A stretch of 64,000 nucleotides of DNA from Martinezella hainanensis (GTDB lineage Bacteria; Pseudomonadota; Alphaproteobacteria; Rhizobiales; Rhizobiaceae), in the NCBI RefSeq assembly GCF_900094555.1, contig NZ_FMAC01000009.1, positions 124,001 through 188,000 on the forward strand. Direction: 5' to 3'. Position 1 is the first letter of the stretch. Every line of letters begins with the position of its first letter. Of the stretch, positions 26,213-35,779 are shown piece after piece. Under the pieces are notes generated by a model. The model made no database searches. It had not been told where the DNA came from and saw only the letters and a list, made by a program, of their open reading frames with translations. Position numbers and translations under genes: made by a program.

Positions 26213-27532
26213 TTATCCGTTCGCCATCGTCTTCGGCATCAGCCGCGCCTTCACCGAAAGCGGATTGATATAGGGCTCCAGGCCCTTAACCGTTGCGGCC
26301 AACGCGCCGCGCATTTCATGCACGGCTGCGAAGCCGGCATCGATCATGCCGCGCCGCGCCGTGTCGTTGGTCAGCAAATAATGCACACCGCGCGCCAGCA
26401 TCTCGGTATCACGCACCATGCGGGCGCTGCCGCGGCGAGCGAGCAGCTGATAGGAATCGCGGAAATTCTGGACATGGCCGCCCGTCAGGATCGCGCAGCC
26501 GAGCATCGCCGGCTCCAGCGGATTCTGGCCGCCTTCGTTGAACAGCGATTTGCCCATGAAGGCGACTTCGGTCATCCGCAGATAAAGCCCCATCTCGCCG
26601 ATCGTATCACCGAGGAAGACATCGACATCGGGCGAAAGGATGTCGTTGCGGGTGCGGCGCGCCACTTTCAGGCCCTGTTCGACGAGCATCGCTTCGATCG
26701 CGTCGCCGCGCTCGGGATGGCGCGGCACGATGATGGTAAGCTGGCCGTTGTGCTCCTTCAGCATCGAGTGGACAGAGGCTGCAGCACCCTCCTCACCTTC
26801 GAAAGTGGAGACCGCAGCCCAGGTCTTGCGGTCGCCAATCTGCTTCATGTAGCTGGCAAGTATCGGCGCATCGTAGGACGGTGCGTCCGTATCCACCTTG
26901 AGATTGCCTGATTTCAAGACCTGCAAGGCGCCGAGATCGCGGAAGCGTTCGGCATCGAGGTCGGACTGGGCCACGACCAGCGCCAGATTTTCAAACAGCG
27001 CCTCGGCAAGCGAGAGGTGCCGGCTCCACCGTTCAAAGGATCGATCCGACATGCGGGCATTGACGAGAATCTGCGGGATACGCCTGCGGCCAAGCTCCAT
27101 GATCGTCGTCGGCCAGATCTCGGATTCGGCGAAAATGGCGCAATCGGGCTGCCAATATTCGAGGAAGCGCTTGATGGCGGGCTTGAGATCGAGCGGCACG
27201 TATTGATGGATGACCTCTTCGCCAAGGCGCTGATGCGCTACCTTCGCCGAGGTCATCGTGCCCGTCGTCAGGATGACGTGAATATCGCGACGACGGATTT
27301 CGCGGATCAACGGAATGACGGCCGAGGTTTCACCCACGCTTGCCGCGTGAAACCAGATCAACGGCCCTTGCGGACGATTGGCGCTCGCATAGCCCGAGCG
27401 CTCCAGCTTGCGGGAACTGTCTTCCTTGCCCTTGGCCGCGCGAACGGTGAGATAAGGCCCGATGAACGGATAGACGGCGATCCCGCCAAAACGATAGGCG
27501 CTCAAGGCAAGACGCGCCCTGAGGCTACTCAT
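26213..27532 (-). CDS. waaA: 3-deoxy-D-manno-octulosonic acid transferase
   Basis: Transfers Kdo from CMP-Kdo to lipid IVA; also called KdtA. The 439-residue protein shows the GT-B/GT30 pattern: LIWFHAASVGE near residue 60, AESEIWPT at about 135-142, TGTMTSAKVA, VPRHPERGD and GEMGLYLR. The N-terminal hydrophobic stretch should anchor it to the inner membrane. It is 180 bases downstream of the DUF4170 gene and 12 bases before the HAD gene, with lpxK next. Confidence 0.94.
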   Translation of the reverse strand: MSSLRARLALSAYRFGGIAVYPFIGPYLTVRAAKGKEDSSRKLERSGYASANRPQGPLIWFHAASVGETSAVIPLIREIRRRDIHVILTTGTMTSAKVAHQRLGEEVIHQYVPLDLKPAIKRFLEYWQPDCAIFAESEIWPTTIMELGRRRIPQILVNARMSDRSFERWSRHLSLAEALFENLALVVAQSDLDAERFRDLGALQVLKSGNLKVDTDAPSYDAPILASYMKQIGDRKTWAAVSTFEGEEGAAASVHSMLKEHNGQLTIIVPRHPERGDAIEAMLVEQGLKVARRTRNDILSPDVDVFLGDTIGEMGLYLRMTEVAFMGKSLFNEGGQNPLEPAMLGCAILTGGHVQNFRDSYQLLARRGSARMVRDTEMLARGVHYLLTNDTARRGMIDAGFAAVHEMRGALAATVKGLEPYINPLSVKARLMPKTMANG

Positions 27533-27712
27533 TTCGTTCGCCTCCTATCCCAGCTGATCACCATCAATGCCAAATCCCGATTATCAACCGGCCGAATAAA
27601 CAGCCTAATTTTCGTTCTTATTGTGTCAAAGATACTGCTTCATGGCCGGATTTAAAGCGATAACGCCTCACCGGACGGAGATATCAAATGCAAAATTCGG
27701 TGCGAGGCGACC

Positions 27713-27958
27713 TCAGGATGCCGCTTTTTCCTGCGGATCGAGCAAGCGATGCAGGTGGACGATGAAATAACGCATGTGGGCGTTGTCAACGGTCTGCTGC
27801 GCCTTGGACTTCCACGCCGTCAGCGCGCTCGCATAATCGGGATACATGCCGACGATATCGAGCTCGTTGAGATTGCGGAACTGGACCTCTTCGAGGTTTT
27901 CCAATTCACCGCCGAAGACAAGGTGCAGGAGCTGCTTTTTGCCGCTGGTATCAGTCAT
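27713..27958 (-). CDS. DUF4170 family protein
   Basis: 81 residues, beginning MTDTSGKKQLLHLVFGGEL and containing VGMYPDYASALTAWKSKAQQTVDNAHMRYFIVHLHRLL. This fits DUF4170, a short alphaproteobacterial family usually found beside lipopolysaccharide genes such as waaA and next to the CysQ-like phosphatase, as here. No catalytic motif or membrane helix is seen. Its function is unknown; the setting suggests a small regulator or partner of neighbouring enzymes. Confidence 0.78.
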   Translation of the reverse strand: MTDTSGKKQLLHLVFGGELENLEEVQFRNLNELDIVGMYPDYASALTAWKSKAQQTVDNAHMRYFIVHLHRLLDPQEKAAS

Positions 27959-28019
27959 TTTCGTCTCTTTCTGCTATCGTCCCCCTCCGCCCTTCATCTG
28001 CGGGATTTTGACCGAAAGG

Positions 28020-28829
28020 TCAACCGTCTCGTCGATGTGAAAGCTGGCGGAGAAACTCCGGTAATTGCGATGCCGATGCACCGCAAAGTTCGTCATGCGA
28101 TACTTCGGCGCGATTGTAGCGCAGCGCATTGCCCGAAAGGTCCACGAGCGCGCCGCCGGCGCGTTCCAGAATGAGATCGGCAGCGGCCAGATCCCAGTCA
28201 TGGGAGTTGCGCTTGACGATGGTCCCTTCGAGGCGCCCGTCCGCCACCATAGCGAGGCGATAGGCAAGCGAGGGCACGTGCTTGACCCGCTCGACCGTCT
28301 TGCGGAAATCCGGATCGAAGCCCTTCAGCATCTCCTCGCCGGTTGCCAGCCGATGAATATCGTCGCCAACCCTTTGCGAAACGCTGATCGGCTGGCCGTT
28401 CTTCAGCGCCTGCCCGTCGGCGGTCGCCACGAAGAGTTCGTCCAGCGCCGGCGCATAGAGGACACCCACCACGGGCCTGCCATCGGTGACGATGGCGACG
28501 CTGACGCACCACAGATCCAGACCCGAGAGAAAGCCTCTTGTGCCATCGATCGGATCGACGACGAAGACGGTCTCGTGCTTCAGCCGCTCGGCATCATCAT
28601 CGGTTTCCTCGGAGAGCCAGCCATAATCGGGTCTGGCCGTACGCAGGGTAGCGGCAAGGCTTTCATTGGCGGCAAAATCGGCGGCACTGACCGGGGACTG
28701 GCCGTTGTTCTTCCACCAGACTTCAGGCGATTGCCGGAAGAAACCGAGAGCGATCTTGCCCGCCTGGAGCGCGGCACCGACAATCAGGTCCACATCGCTC
28801 AATTGGCCGGCCTTCTGGCTATCGATCAT
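28020..28829 (-). CDS. cysQ: CysQ-type 3'(2'),5'-bisphosphate nucleotidase
   Basis: 269-residue Li+-sensitive phosphatase of the inositol monophosphatase fold. Metal ligands are visible in WLSEETDD (Glu74/Glu75), DPIDGT (Asp92 and Asp95) and SHDWDLAAADLIL (about 209-221). The family removes the 3'-phosphate of PAP or acts on related sugar phosphates. By sequence it could also be an inositol-monophosphatase-like enzyme, but the CysQ call suits the motif spacing. It lies 27 bases after pmbA and 61 bases before the DUF4170 gene. Confidence 0.88.
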   Translation of the reverse strand: MIDSQKAGQLSDVDLIVGAALQAGKIALGFFRQSPEVWWKNNGQSPVSAADFAANESLAATLRTARPDYGWLSEETDDDAERLKHETVFVVDPIDGTRGFLSGLDLWCVSVAIVTDGRPVVGVLYAPALDELFVATADGQALKNGQPISVSQRVGDDIHRLATGEEMLKGFDPDFRKTVERVKHVPSLAYRLAMVADGRLEGTIVKRNSHDWDLAAADLILERAGGALVDLSGNALRYNRAEVSHDELCGASASQLPEFLRQLSHRRDG

Positions 28830-28856
28830 TCACTAATTCCAATCTCCGCTCTGTTC

Positions 28857-30209
28857 TCAGCGGCCCGCCAGCGTCATGCCTTCGATCGCAAGTGTCGGAG
28901 CAGCGATGCCGAAATCGCGATCGATATCGTTTGCCGGCGTGACGCGCATGAACATGTCCTTCAGGTTGGAAGCGATGGTCACCTCCGAAACAGGGAAGGT
29001 CAACTCACCATTTTCGATCCAGAAGCCGGTGGCGCCACGACTGTATTCGCCGGTGATCATGTTCACTCCCTGGCCTATCAGCTCGGTGACGTAGAAGCCC
29101 GTTCCGACATTGCGGATCAGCTCCTCGGGCGAGATATCGCCCGGCTCCAGCGCCAGGTTGGTGGAAGCGGGTGATACGGACGTGCCGCCGCGGACGCCGC
29201 GGCCATTGGTCTTCAGGCCGCCGCCGATTTCCCGCGCCGTCGCAGTCGACAGGAACCAGGATTTCAGCACGCCGTCCTCGATCATGACGAGCCGCTTGCC
29301 GGAGATACCCTCACCGTCGAAGGGGCGAGAAGACGGGCCGCGCACGATCAGCGGATCATCCGTGATCGAGAGACCTGCCTTCAGCACCTGCTGGCCCATC
29401 TTGTCGCGCAGGAAGCTGGTCTTGCGGGCGACGGAGGCGCCGTTGATGGCGCCGGCAATATGACCGACGAAGCCACGTGCCACGCGCGGATCGAACACGA
29501 CGGTGACGTTCTTGTCCGTCGGAACCTGACGCGGATTGACGCGCTTGACCACGCGCTCGCCGGCGCGGCGGCCAATCTCCTCGGCAGCGTCGAGGTCGGC
29601 GAAATAGAGGCGGCTGTCGAAATCATAGTCGCGCTCCATGCCTGTACCTTCGCCGGCAATGACGCTGACGGAGCGCCCGAAGCGCGAGCCCATATAATGG
29701 CCGGCGAAGCCATGCGACGTCACAAGCACGAGGCCGCCCATGCCGGCGGAAGCGCCGGCGCCGGAAGAATTGGTGACACCGGGAACAGCGAGCGCGGCAG
29801 CCTCGGTCGCAAGCGCCGCTTCGCGCAGCTGCTGTGTAGAAACCTCGGTCGGGTCGAACAATTCGAGATCGGGATAGCTCTTGGCGAGATCCGCCTCGTC
29901 GGCGAGGCAGGCAAAGGGATCTTCGGGAGAAACCTTGGCCATGGCCACGGCACGCTCGGCAAGCGCGGTCAGATCGAAGCCGGGATTGGCCGAGACGCTG
30001 GCGACACGATTGCCGACGAAGACCCTGAGCGAGAAGTCGTCGCTCTCGGAGGATTCGGTGCCTTCGACCTTGCCGAGACGCACGCTGACGGAATGAGCCC
30101 TCGACCGCACTACGACGGCATCGGCCGCATCCGCACCGGCTTTCCGGGCGAGGTCGATCAACTGGCTGGCACGGGAAAGCAGAGTGGCGGAATCGATTTC
30201 TGAGGTCAT
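28857..30209 (-). CDS. pmbA: PmbA/TldE-type peptidase subunit
   Basis: 450-residue TldE (PmbA) homologue, partner of the metalloprotease TldD that matures modified peptides and CcdA. The family pattern is visible: SDDFSLRVFVGNRVASVS near 57-74, SGAGAS, VNPRQVPTDKNVTVVFDPRVARGF, GRGVRGGTSVSPAS and MITGEYSRGATGFWIENGE. TldE itself lacks the HExxxH zinc motif, and none is seen. TldD is not in the window. It is the first gene of the minus-strand envelope cluster, divergent from the Kef-type gene with 151 bases between. Confidence 0.9.
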   Translation of the reverse strand: MTSEIDSATLLSRASQLIDLARKAGADAADAVVVRSRAHSVSVRLGKVEGTESSESDDFSLRVFVGNRVASVSANPGFDLTALAERAVAMAKVSPEDPFACLADEADLAKSYPDLELFDPTEVSTQQLREAALATEAAALAVPGVTNSSGAGASAGMGGLVLVTSHGFAGHYMGSRFGRSVSVIAGEGTGMERDYDFDSRLYFADLDAAEEIGRRAGERVVKRVNPRQVPTDKNVTVVFDPRVARGFVGHIAGAINGASVARKTSFLRDKMGQQVLKAGLSITDDPLIVRGPSSRPFDGEGISGKRLVMIEDGVLKSWFLSTATAREIGGGLKTNGRGVRGGTSVSPASTNLALEPGDISPEELIRNVGTGFYVTELIGQGVNMITGEYSRGATGFWIENGELTFPVSEVTIASNLKDMFMRVTPANDIDRDFGIAAPTLAIEGMTLAGR

Positions 30210-30360
30210 GACTTGGCCTTTCCTTCGCGTTCCATTTATTGTGCACTACATAAAGCATCAAGGGGCGGCAAAGCCGATTCTTGTTCTAATCTCTTCACGC
30301 ATGGTTGTTTATCATGGCCGCGCGTCGCAACACCGCCTGCCCCACGGAAAGAAACAGACG

Positions 30361-32181
30361 ATGTCCGCCCCCAATACGCTTTTCACCGAAACCCTGCTGC
30401 TGCTCGGAGGTGCCGTCGTCACGGCGCCGATCTTCAAGAAACTCGGGCTCGGCACAGTGCTCGGCTATCTCGCCGCCGGCGTGGTGATCGGCCCGATCCT
30501 GCATAGCATCGGTGATAGCGAGGCCGTGCTGGCCGTCGCCGAACTCGGCGTCGTCTTCCTGCTCTTCATCATCGGTCTGGAATTGAAGCCCTCCCGCCTA
30601 TGGCAGATGCGGCGCGATATTTTCGGCCTTGGCACGGCGCAGGTGGTCTTCAGCGGGCTTGCGCTGATGGTCGCATCCTATCTCGGTGGTATTGCCGGCT
30701 GGAAGGGCAGCATCATCATCGGCTTCGGCCTAGCGCTGTCCTCGACCGCCTTTGCGATGCAGATCCTCGAGCAGCAGGGCGACGTCAACACGAAATACGG
30801 CCAGCGCTCCTTCTCGGTGCTGCTGCTGCAGGATCTCGCGATCGTGCCGTTGCTGGCGCTGATCACCGTGCTCGACGGAGCGAAAGAGACCGCCAATCCG
30901 CTGCCAAGCCTCGCCATCGCCGTCGGCGCGGTTGCGGCGATGATCATCGCCGGCCGCTATCTGCTGACACCGCTCTTTCAGGTGATCGCACGCACCGGCG
31001 CGCGCGAGGCGATGATTGCCGCCGCCCTCTTCGTCGTCATGGGGTCTGCGACGCTGATGCAGCTTGCCGGGCTTTCCATGGCGATGGGCGCCTTTCTCTC
31101 CGGCGTGATGCTGGCGGAATCCTCTTATCGCCATGAGCTGGAAGCCGACATCGAGCCCTTCCGAGGCGTGCTGCTCGCCATTTTCTTCATCGCCGTTGGC
31201 CTGTCGCTGAAACTCGACGTCATCCTCGACAATTGGCTCATGATCCTGCTTGCCGTTCCCGTCATGATGGTGATCAAAGCGGTGGTGATCTATACGCTTT
31301 GTCGCGTGGCGGGTTCTGCGCACAACGATGCCATTCGCATTGCCGGATTGCTCCCGCAAGGCGGCGAATTCGGCTTCGTGCTCTTCAGCGCGGCCAGCGC
31401 CAGCAGCGGCCTCTTCTCGGCCAACACTGCCTCGATGCTGATTGCCATGGTGACGCTGTCGATGGCGTTGACGCCGCTCAGCTCCGCGCTTGCGAAGCGC
31501 CTCGTCAAGGGCGATGCACAAGAGGAGCTGGAAGAGGATTTCGAGGGCGCCGGCTCCGATGTCCTGATGATCGGCTTCTCCCGTTTCGGCCAGATCGCCG
31601 CGCAGATCCTGCTTGCGAGCGGCCGCGACGTGACCGTGATCGATTTCTCCGCCGACCGCATCCGCCAGGCATCGAGCTTCGGCTTCCGCATCTATTTCGG
31701 CGACGGCACCCGCAAGGACGTGCTGCGCTCCGCCGGCATCGACCGCGCCAAGATCGTCGTCGTGAGCACGCATCTGCGCGATGTGACCGATAAGATCGTC
31801 GAGCTCGTGCAGACGGACTATCCGCATGCGCGCATCTTCGTGCGCTCCTACGACCGCGTTCACTCGATCGAGCTGCGCCACAAGGGCGTGGATTACGAAC
31901 TGCGCGAGACGCTGGAATCCGGCCTGCTCTTCGGCCGTCGCACCTTGGAAGCGCTCGGCGTCAGCGAAGCGGAAGCCTATGAGATCGGGGAGGATATCCG
32001 CAAGCGCGACGAGCAACGGCTGGTGCTGCAGGTCAGCGAAGGCCTGCAAGCCGGAACCGATATGCTCTATTCGCGCCCTGTCAAGCCTGAGCCGCTGGTC
32101 AAGCCGAAGCGGGCGGCGGAGACATACAGCGACGCCGACGATCTTGTGGCACTGCCGCAGGAAGAGCCGGAGCGGGTTTAG
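30361..32181 (+). CDS. Kef-type monovalent cation/proton antiporter with RCK domain
   Basis: 606 residues. The N-terminal 380 form a CPA2-type antiporter with about 12 membrane helices (GTVLGYLAAGVVIGPIL, LIIGLELKPSRLW, GFGLALSSTAFAMQIL). From about residue 400 a Rossmann-type TrkA-N domain follows, with VLMIGFSRFGQIAAQIL and VTVIDFSADRIRQASS. The C-terminus is acidic. The architecture matches KefB/KefC K+ efflux systems, which are gated by glutathione adducts; no KefF/KefG-type ancillary gene is adjacent. Start at ATG 30361 (MSAPNTLF), since the upstream frame lies within the divergent promoter. It converges on the patatin gene. Confidence 0.9.
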   Translation: MSAPNTLFTETLLLLGGAVVTAPIFKKLGLGTVLGYLAAGVVIGPILHSIGDSEAVLAVAELGVVFLLFIIGLELKPSRLWQMRRDIFGLGTAQVVFSGLALMVASYLGGIAGWKGSIIIGFGLALSSTAFAMQILEQQGDVNTKYGQRSFSVLLLQDLAIVPLLALITVLDGAKETANPLPSLAIAVGAVAAMIIAGRYLLTPLFQVIARTGAREAMIAAALFVVMGSATLMQLAGLSMAMGAFLSGVMLAESSYRHELEADIEPFRGVLLAIFFIAVGLSLKLDVILDNWLMILLAVPVMMVIKAVVIYTLCRVAGSAHNDAIRIAGLLPQGGEFGFVLFSAASASSGLFSANTASMLIAMVTLSMALTPLSSALAKRLVKGDAQEELEEDFEGAGSDVLMIGFSRFGQIAAQILLASGRDVTVIDFSADRIRQASSFGFRIYFGDGTRKDVLRSAGIDRAKIVVVSTHLRDVTDKIVELVQTDYPHARIFVRSYDRVHSIELRHKGVDYELRETLESGLLFGRRTLEALGVSEAEAYEIGEDIRKRDEQRLVLQVSEGLQAGTDMLYSRPVKPEPLVKPKRAAETYSDADDLVALPQEEPERV

Positions 32182-32233
32182 CCGCCTTCATTTGCTTTTG
32201 GCGCAAGACTCGCCCAGCGGCTTTTGCTGAATA

Positions 32234-33100
32234 CTAGTTCTTCGCCGTGATAACCCGATCAAGGGCGAATTTCAGTTCATCCTTGACGCCGGCCGACATG
32301 GCGAGAATGTCGCGCGCCTTCAGGAAATCGAGGACGCCGGTGCGGCCGACGGCGGGACGCAGGAAGATTTGCGGCGCCTGCAGGCGCAGCTTCAAGGCAA
32401 TATTGGACTGCATGGTGAGCTGGCCGGCACCGAACAGGCTCTCGATGCGGTTCGGAATATGCCTGCCGCCGCCCTCCGGGCCACCGACGACGTCGATACC
32501 GATGATGATATCGGCAAGCCCGGCCAGATGCTCGTAGGGAACCGGGTTCATGATGCCGCCGTCGATCATCACGCGATCTCCGAGTCTGACCGGCATGAAG
32601 ACGGCCGGAATGGCAGCAGAGGCGGCAAGCACCGGAAAGAGCTCGCCCTTCTCGATCACCACTTCGGCCTGCTGATAGTAATCGGTCGCCACCACCTTGA
32701 GCGGTATATGCAATTCTGAAAAATTTTCGGGGAAGGCCGCCGGCAAAAACGTCCGGAGAATGCGTTCGAGATTGAATTGGCCGAAGCGAATGCTGCGCAT
32801 GCTGACCGGCCGCAGGCTCCAGATCTTGTTGAGCACCGCAGGGCGATTGCCGACCGTTGCAAGCGTATGGTCACGGATTTCGGCACCGCTCATGCCGACC
32901 GCCATGGCCGCACCCATGATGGAGCCGATGGAGGCACCAGCAATAGCAACCGGGCGGATGCCGAGCTCGTCCAGCGCCTCTATGATATGAATATGGGCGA
33001 GACCGCGCGCACCGCCACAGCCGAAGGCAACTGCGACGCTCGGCGTGCCGGAAGCGGCGAGCGTATAGTCGCTGCCGACGAAATCAGCATAATCGCCCAT
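32234..33100 (-). CDS. Patatin-like phospholipase (RssA-like)
   Basis: 288-residue lipid acyl hydrolase. The nucleophile elbow is GASIGS at 55-60 (Ser57) and the catalytic Asp is in IDGGIMNP at 179-186 (Asp180). The oxyanion segment GCGGARG (27-33) precedes them. The architecture matches bacterial RssA-like or NTE-type patatins without an extra regulatory domain. No signal peptide is seen. It is the last gene of rluB-like-rsmD-patatin, 18 bases after rsmD, with AAGGAGAAGGAC before its ATG. Confidence 0.88.
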   Translation of the reverse strand: MGDYADFVGSDYTLAASGTPSVAVAFGCGGARGLAHIHIIEALDELGIRPVAIAGASIGSIMGAAMAVGMSGAEIRDHTLATVGNRPAVLNKIWSLRPVSMRSIRFGQFNLERILRTFLPAAFPENFSELHIPLKVVATDYYQQAEVVIEKGELFPVLAASAAIPAVFMPVRLGDRVMIDGGIMNPVPYEHLAGLADIIIGIDVVGGPEGGGRHIPNRIESLFGAGQLTMQSNIALKLRLQAPQIFLRPAVGRTGVLDFLKARDILAMSAGVKDELKFALDRVITAKN

Positions 33101-33118
33101 GTCCTTCTCCTTCCCCCG

Positions 33119-33685
33119 TCAGGTCACCAGCGGCTGGTAACGGAAGAAATGCATCTTGCTGTCGCCGAAGGTCCGCTCCTCCAGAAACAGAAAATCGGGC
33201 GGCGCGGCAACGATCACGTCGGCACGCTCCTCGAGGATCGCCAAAGCGCCCGGCACCAGCCAGCCACCGGCGGCGGCGGCCGCAAAAGCCTTCTCGCCGA
33301 GCCCCTTGCCATAGGGTGGATCGGCGAAGAGAAAATCGAAAGGCTCGAGATTGCCAACGCTGCCGAGATCCGTCGCGTCACGCCGCAGCATGCGCGTGCG
33401 GCCATGCAGACCGAGCGCATCGATGTTTTCCCAGAGAAGCCCTCTGCCCTCGACGCTGCTTTCGACGAAGAGCACGTGACGGCAGCCGCGCGAGGCTGCC
33501 TCCAGCCCGACTGCGCCGGTGCCGGCAAACACATCCATCATCCGGGTGCCGTCCATGGCTTCCGGATAGGCATGGCTCAGAATATTGAACAGGCTTTCGC
33601 GCGTGCGATCCGCCGTCGGACGAATGTCGTTCGACTTCGGCGTTGCAAGCGAGCGACCGCGAAACTCACCGCCGACGATCCTCAC
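33119..33685 (-). CDS. rsmD: 16S rRNA (guanine-966 N2) methyltransferase
   Basis: 188-residue SAM-dependent methyltransferase that modifies G966 of 16S rRNA during 30S assembly. MRIVGGEFRGRSLATPKSNDIRPTADRTRESLFNIL is the typical RsmD start. The SAM site is MDVFAGTGAVGLEAASRG (around 49-66), and the catalytic motif is FADPPYGKG (around 119-127), where the family uses D/N-PPY. It lies 6 bases after the pseudouridine synthase gene, so two rRNA-modification genes are coupled. Confidence 0.95.
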   Translation of the reverse strand: MRIVGGEFRGRSLATPKSNDIRPTADRTRESLFNILSHAYPEAMDGTRMMDVFAGTGAVGLEAASRGCRHVLFVESSVEGRGLLWENIDALGLHGRTRMLRRDATDLGSVGNLEPFDFLFADPPYGKGLGEKAFAAAAAGGWLVPGALAILEERADVIVAAPPDFLFLEERTFGDSKMHFFRYQPLVT

Positions 33686-33691
33686 CGCGCG

Positions 33692-35707
33692 TCAGCCCCT
33701 GCCGCCCTTGGGGCCGCCTCTGCCGGGGCCACCCCGACCGGAGCCGCCGCGTGGTCCGCCCGAGGGACGACCAGCGCCACCCGGTTTGCCGCCGAAGCCG
33801 CGCGAACCACCGGGCTTTCCACCCGGCTTGCCGCCGAAGGATTTACCGCCGCCCGGCTTCTTGCCAAAGGGCTTGCCGGCCGGGCGATCACCGAAGGACC
33901 GCTCGCCCTGCGGACGGTCTCCAAACGGACGATCGCCGCGGGGACGGTCGGACCGCTGTTCGCCGCCGAAAGACCTGCCGCGCGGACGCTCCTCACCCTC
34001 GGCGCGGGGCCGGCGGTCGTCACGGGGACGATCGCTGAACGGCCTGTCACCACGAGGTTTGTCGCCATAGGGACGATCGCCGCGAGGCTTGTCGCCGAAA
34101 GGCCTATCACCCCGCGCCGGACGATCACCATAGGGGCGTTCGCCACGGGGACGCTCCGAGCGTGCCTCACCCTGGAAAGACTTCGCACGGGGACGGTCGC
34201 CGCCCTCCGGCCGCGAGCCGCGTTCGCCGCGGGGGCGATCGCTGAATGGTCTATCTCCACGAGGCTTGTCACCAAAAGGACGGTCGCCACGCGGAGGACG
34301 ATCGCCGAATGAGCGGTCGCCACGGGGACGGTCGGAACGCTTGCGGTCAAAGCCCTCGTCATCGCCACGCGACCGGCGCGGAGCTTCCTCGCTCGAACGA
34401 ATCCATTCGCCATCGCCCTCGTCGACGCGATTGATACGAACGCGCGGGCCTTCATCCGGACGGTCGAAGCCGCCACGCTGCGGGCGTTCAGGCTCGCCAC
34501 GCCGGGAGGCGGTCTTTGCATTTTTCGCAGCCTTTGCGGCCGCCTTTTCGCCGAGCGGACGGGCACCAGGCGCCATCCAGACATTGGCGCTGCGACGCGG
34601 GCCGAGCGGCTGGCGCTTCGCCTTATCGTCGTCCTTGTGACCACCATCGCGGCCGCCTTCACGGCGATCGTCGCGCTTGGCATCGCGCTTCGTATCGAGG
34701 CGGCTGAGCGCACGCTCGCGCTTGTCTTCGGGGCGCTCCCGACGCGGGCGCTCTTCCTTGGCCGTCCGAGCCGGCTTGGCGTCCGCCTCTTCGGGCTCGG
34801 CAACGGCCGGGGCGTTATAGAGCGGCGCATCGAAATTCGCCTTGGCGTCTTCGACCAGACGCGGGCCGAGCTGGTCACGCAGCGTGCGGCCGCGCACCTC
34901 GAGCACATGGCCTTCCGGCAGCTCACCGAGCTGGAACGGGCCATAGGAAATGCGGATCAGGCGGTTGACCTCGAGGCCGAGCGCGCCGAGCACGTTCTTG
35001 ATTTCTCGGTTCTTGCCTTCGCGCAGGCCCATGGTGATCCAGACGTTGGACCCTTGCGTGCGGTCGAGCGTCGCGTCGATCGAGCCATAAAGCACGCCGT
35101 CGACGGCGATGCCTTCCTTCAGCTTGTCGAGAGCCTCCTGATCGATCTCGCCATGAGCGCGGACGCGATAGCGGCGCAGCCAACCAGTTGTCGGCAGTTC
35201 CAGAACGCGGGCAAGGCCACCGTCATTGGTCAGCAGCAACAAGCCTTCGGTATTGATGTCGAGGCGGCCGATCGACATGACGCGCGGCAGCTCGTCCGGC
35301 AGATTGTCGAAAACGGTCGGCCGCCCTTCCGGATCGGCATTGGTGGTCACGAGGCCGGCCGGCTTGTGATAGAGCCACAGACGCGTGCGTTCGATGCCGC
35401 GGATCGGCACGCCGTCGACTTCGATCTTGTCGGTAAGGGTCACGTTGACTACGGGCGTATCGAGCAACACGCCGTTCAGCTTGACGCGACCATCCAGGAT
35501 CATGCGCTCGATATCGCGGCGCGAAGCCACGCCGGCGCGCGCCATCACCTTGGAAATGCGCTCGGCCTTTCCATCGTCGACCGTGCTCTCATCCGCAGCT
35601 TTAACGGCTGCGGCCTTTGCAGGCTTCGCGCCATCGCGTTTTACCGTCTTCTTATCGCCAGCAAAGGGTTTAGACCCAGGCCGCTTGGGCTTGTCATTCA
35701 TCGTCAT
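33692..35707 (-). CDS. RluB-like 23S rRNA pseudouridine synthase with very long basic tail
   Basis: 671 residues, more than twice the usual length. An S4 RNA-binding domain (about 47-100, AERISKVMARAGVASRRDIERMI) is followed by the RsuA/RluB catalytic domain, with GRLDINTEGLLLLT at 147-160 and catalytic Asp150. The last 370 residues or so (from about residue 300) are low complexity and dominated by Arg, Gly, Asp, Pro and Phe, in degenerate repeats such as GDRPFGDKPRGDRPF. The last 60 are Gly/Lys/Pro-rich. The tail is probably disordered and could bind RNA. ATG 35707 or 35701 are both possible starts. It is the first gene of the rluB-like-rsmD-patatin operon. Confidence 0.9.
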   Translation of the reverse strand: MTMNDKPKRPGSKPFAGDKKTVKRDGAKPAKAAAVKAADESTVDDGKAERISKVMARAGVASRRDIERMILDGRVKLNGVLLDTPVVNVTLTDKIEVDGVPIRGIERTRLWLYHKPAGLVTTNADPEGRPTVFDNLPDELPRVMSIGRLDINTEGLLLLTNDGGLARVLELPTTGWLRRYRVRAHGEIDQEALDKLKEGIAVDGVLYGSIDATLDRTQGSNVWITMGLREGKNREIKNVLGALGLEVNRLIRISYGPFQLGELPEGHVLEVRGRTLRDQLGPRLVEDAKANFDAPLYNAPAVAEPEEADAKPARTAKEERPRRERPEDKRERALSRLDTKRDAKRDDRREGGRDGGHKDDDKAKRQPLGPRRSANVWMAPGARPLGEKAAAKAAKNAKTASRRGEPERPQRGGFDRPDEGPRVRINRVDEGDGEWIRSSEEAPRRSRGDDEGFDRKRSDRPRGDRSFGDRPPRGDRPFGDKPRGDRPFSDRPRGERGSRPEGGDRPRAKSFQGEARSERPRGERPYGDRPARGDRPFGDKPRGDRPYGDKPRGDRPFSDRPRDDRRPRAEGEERPRGRSFGGEQRSDRPRGDRPFGDRPQGERSFGDRPAGKPFGKKPGGGKSFGGKPGGKPGGSRGFGGKPGGAGRPSGGPRGGSGRGGPGRGGPKGGRG

Positions 35708-35779
35708 TTGTTGTTTGCCTGAATTTTTAACGCGTGTTCCTATCAGGTCACGCCCTTGCGGTTAAGTGGAAAAACTTGA

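Noticed and set aside
30730..32049. A 439-codon minus-strand frame opposite the Kef-type gene
   Set aside because: Shadow of a clear membrane antiporter gene; extremely His/Asp/Glu-rich composition.
33682..34944. Alternative reading frames through the pseudouridine synthase tail
   Set aside because: Low-complexity GC-rich DNA keeps several frames open; only the frame continuous with the RluB-like core is supported.
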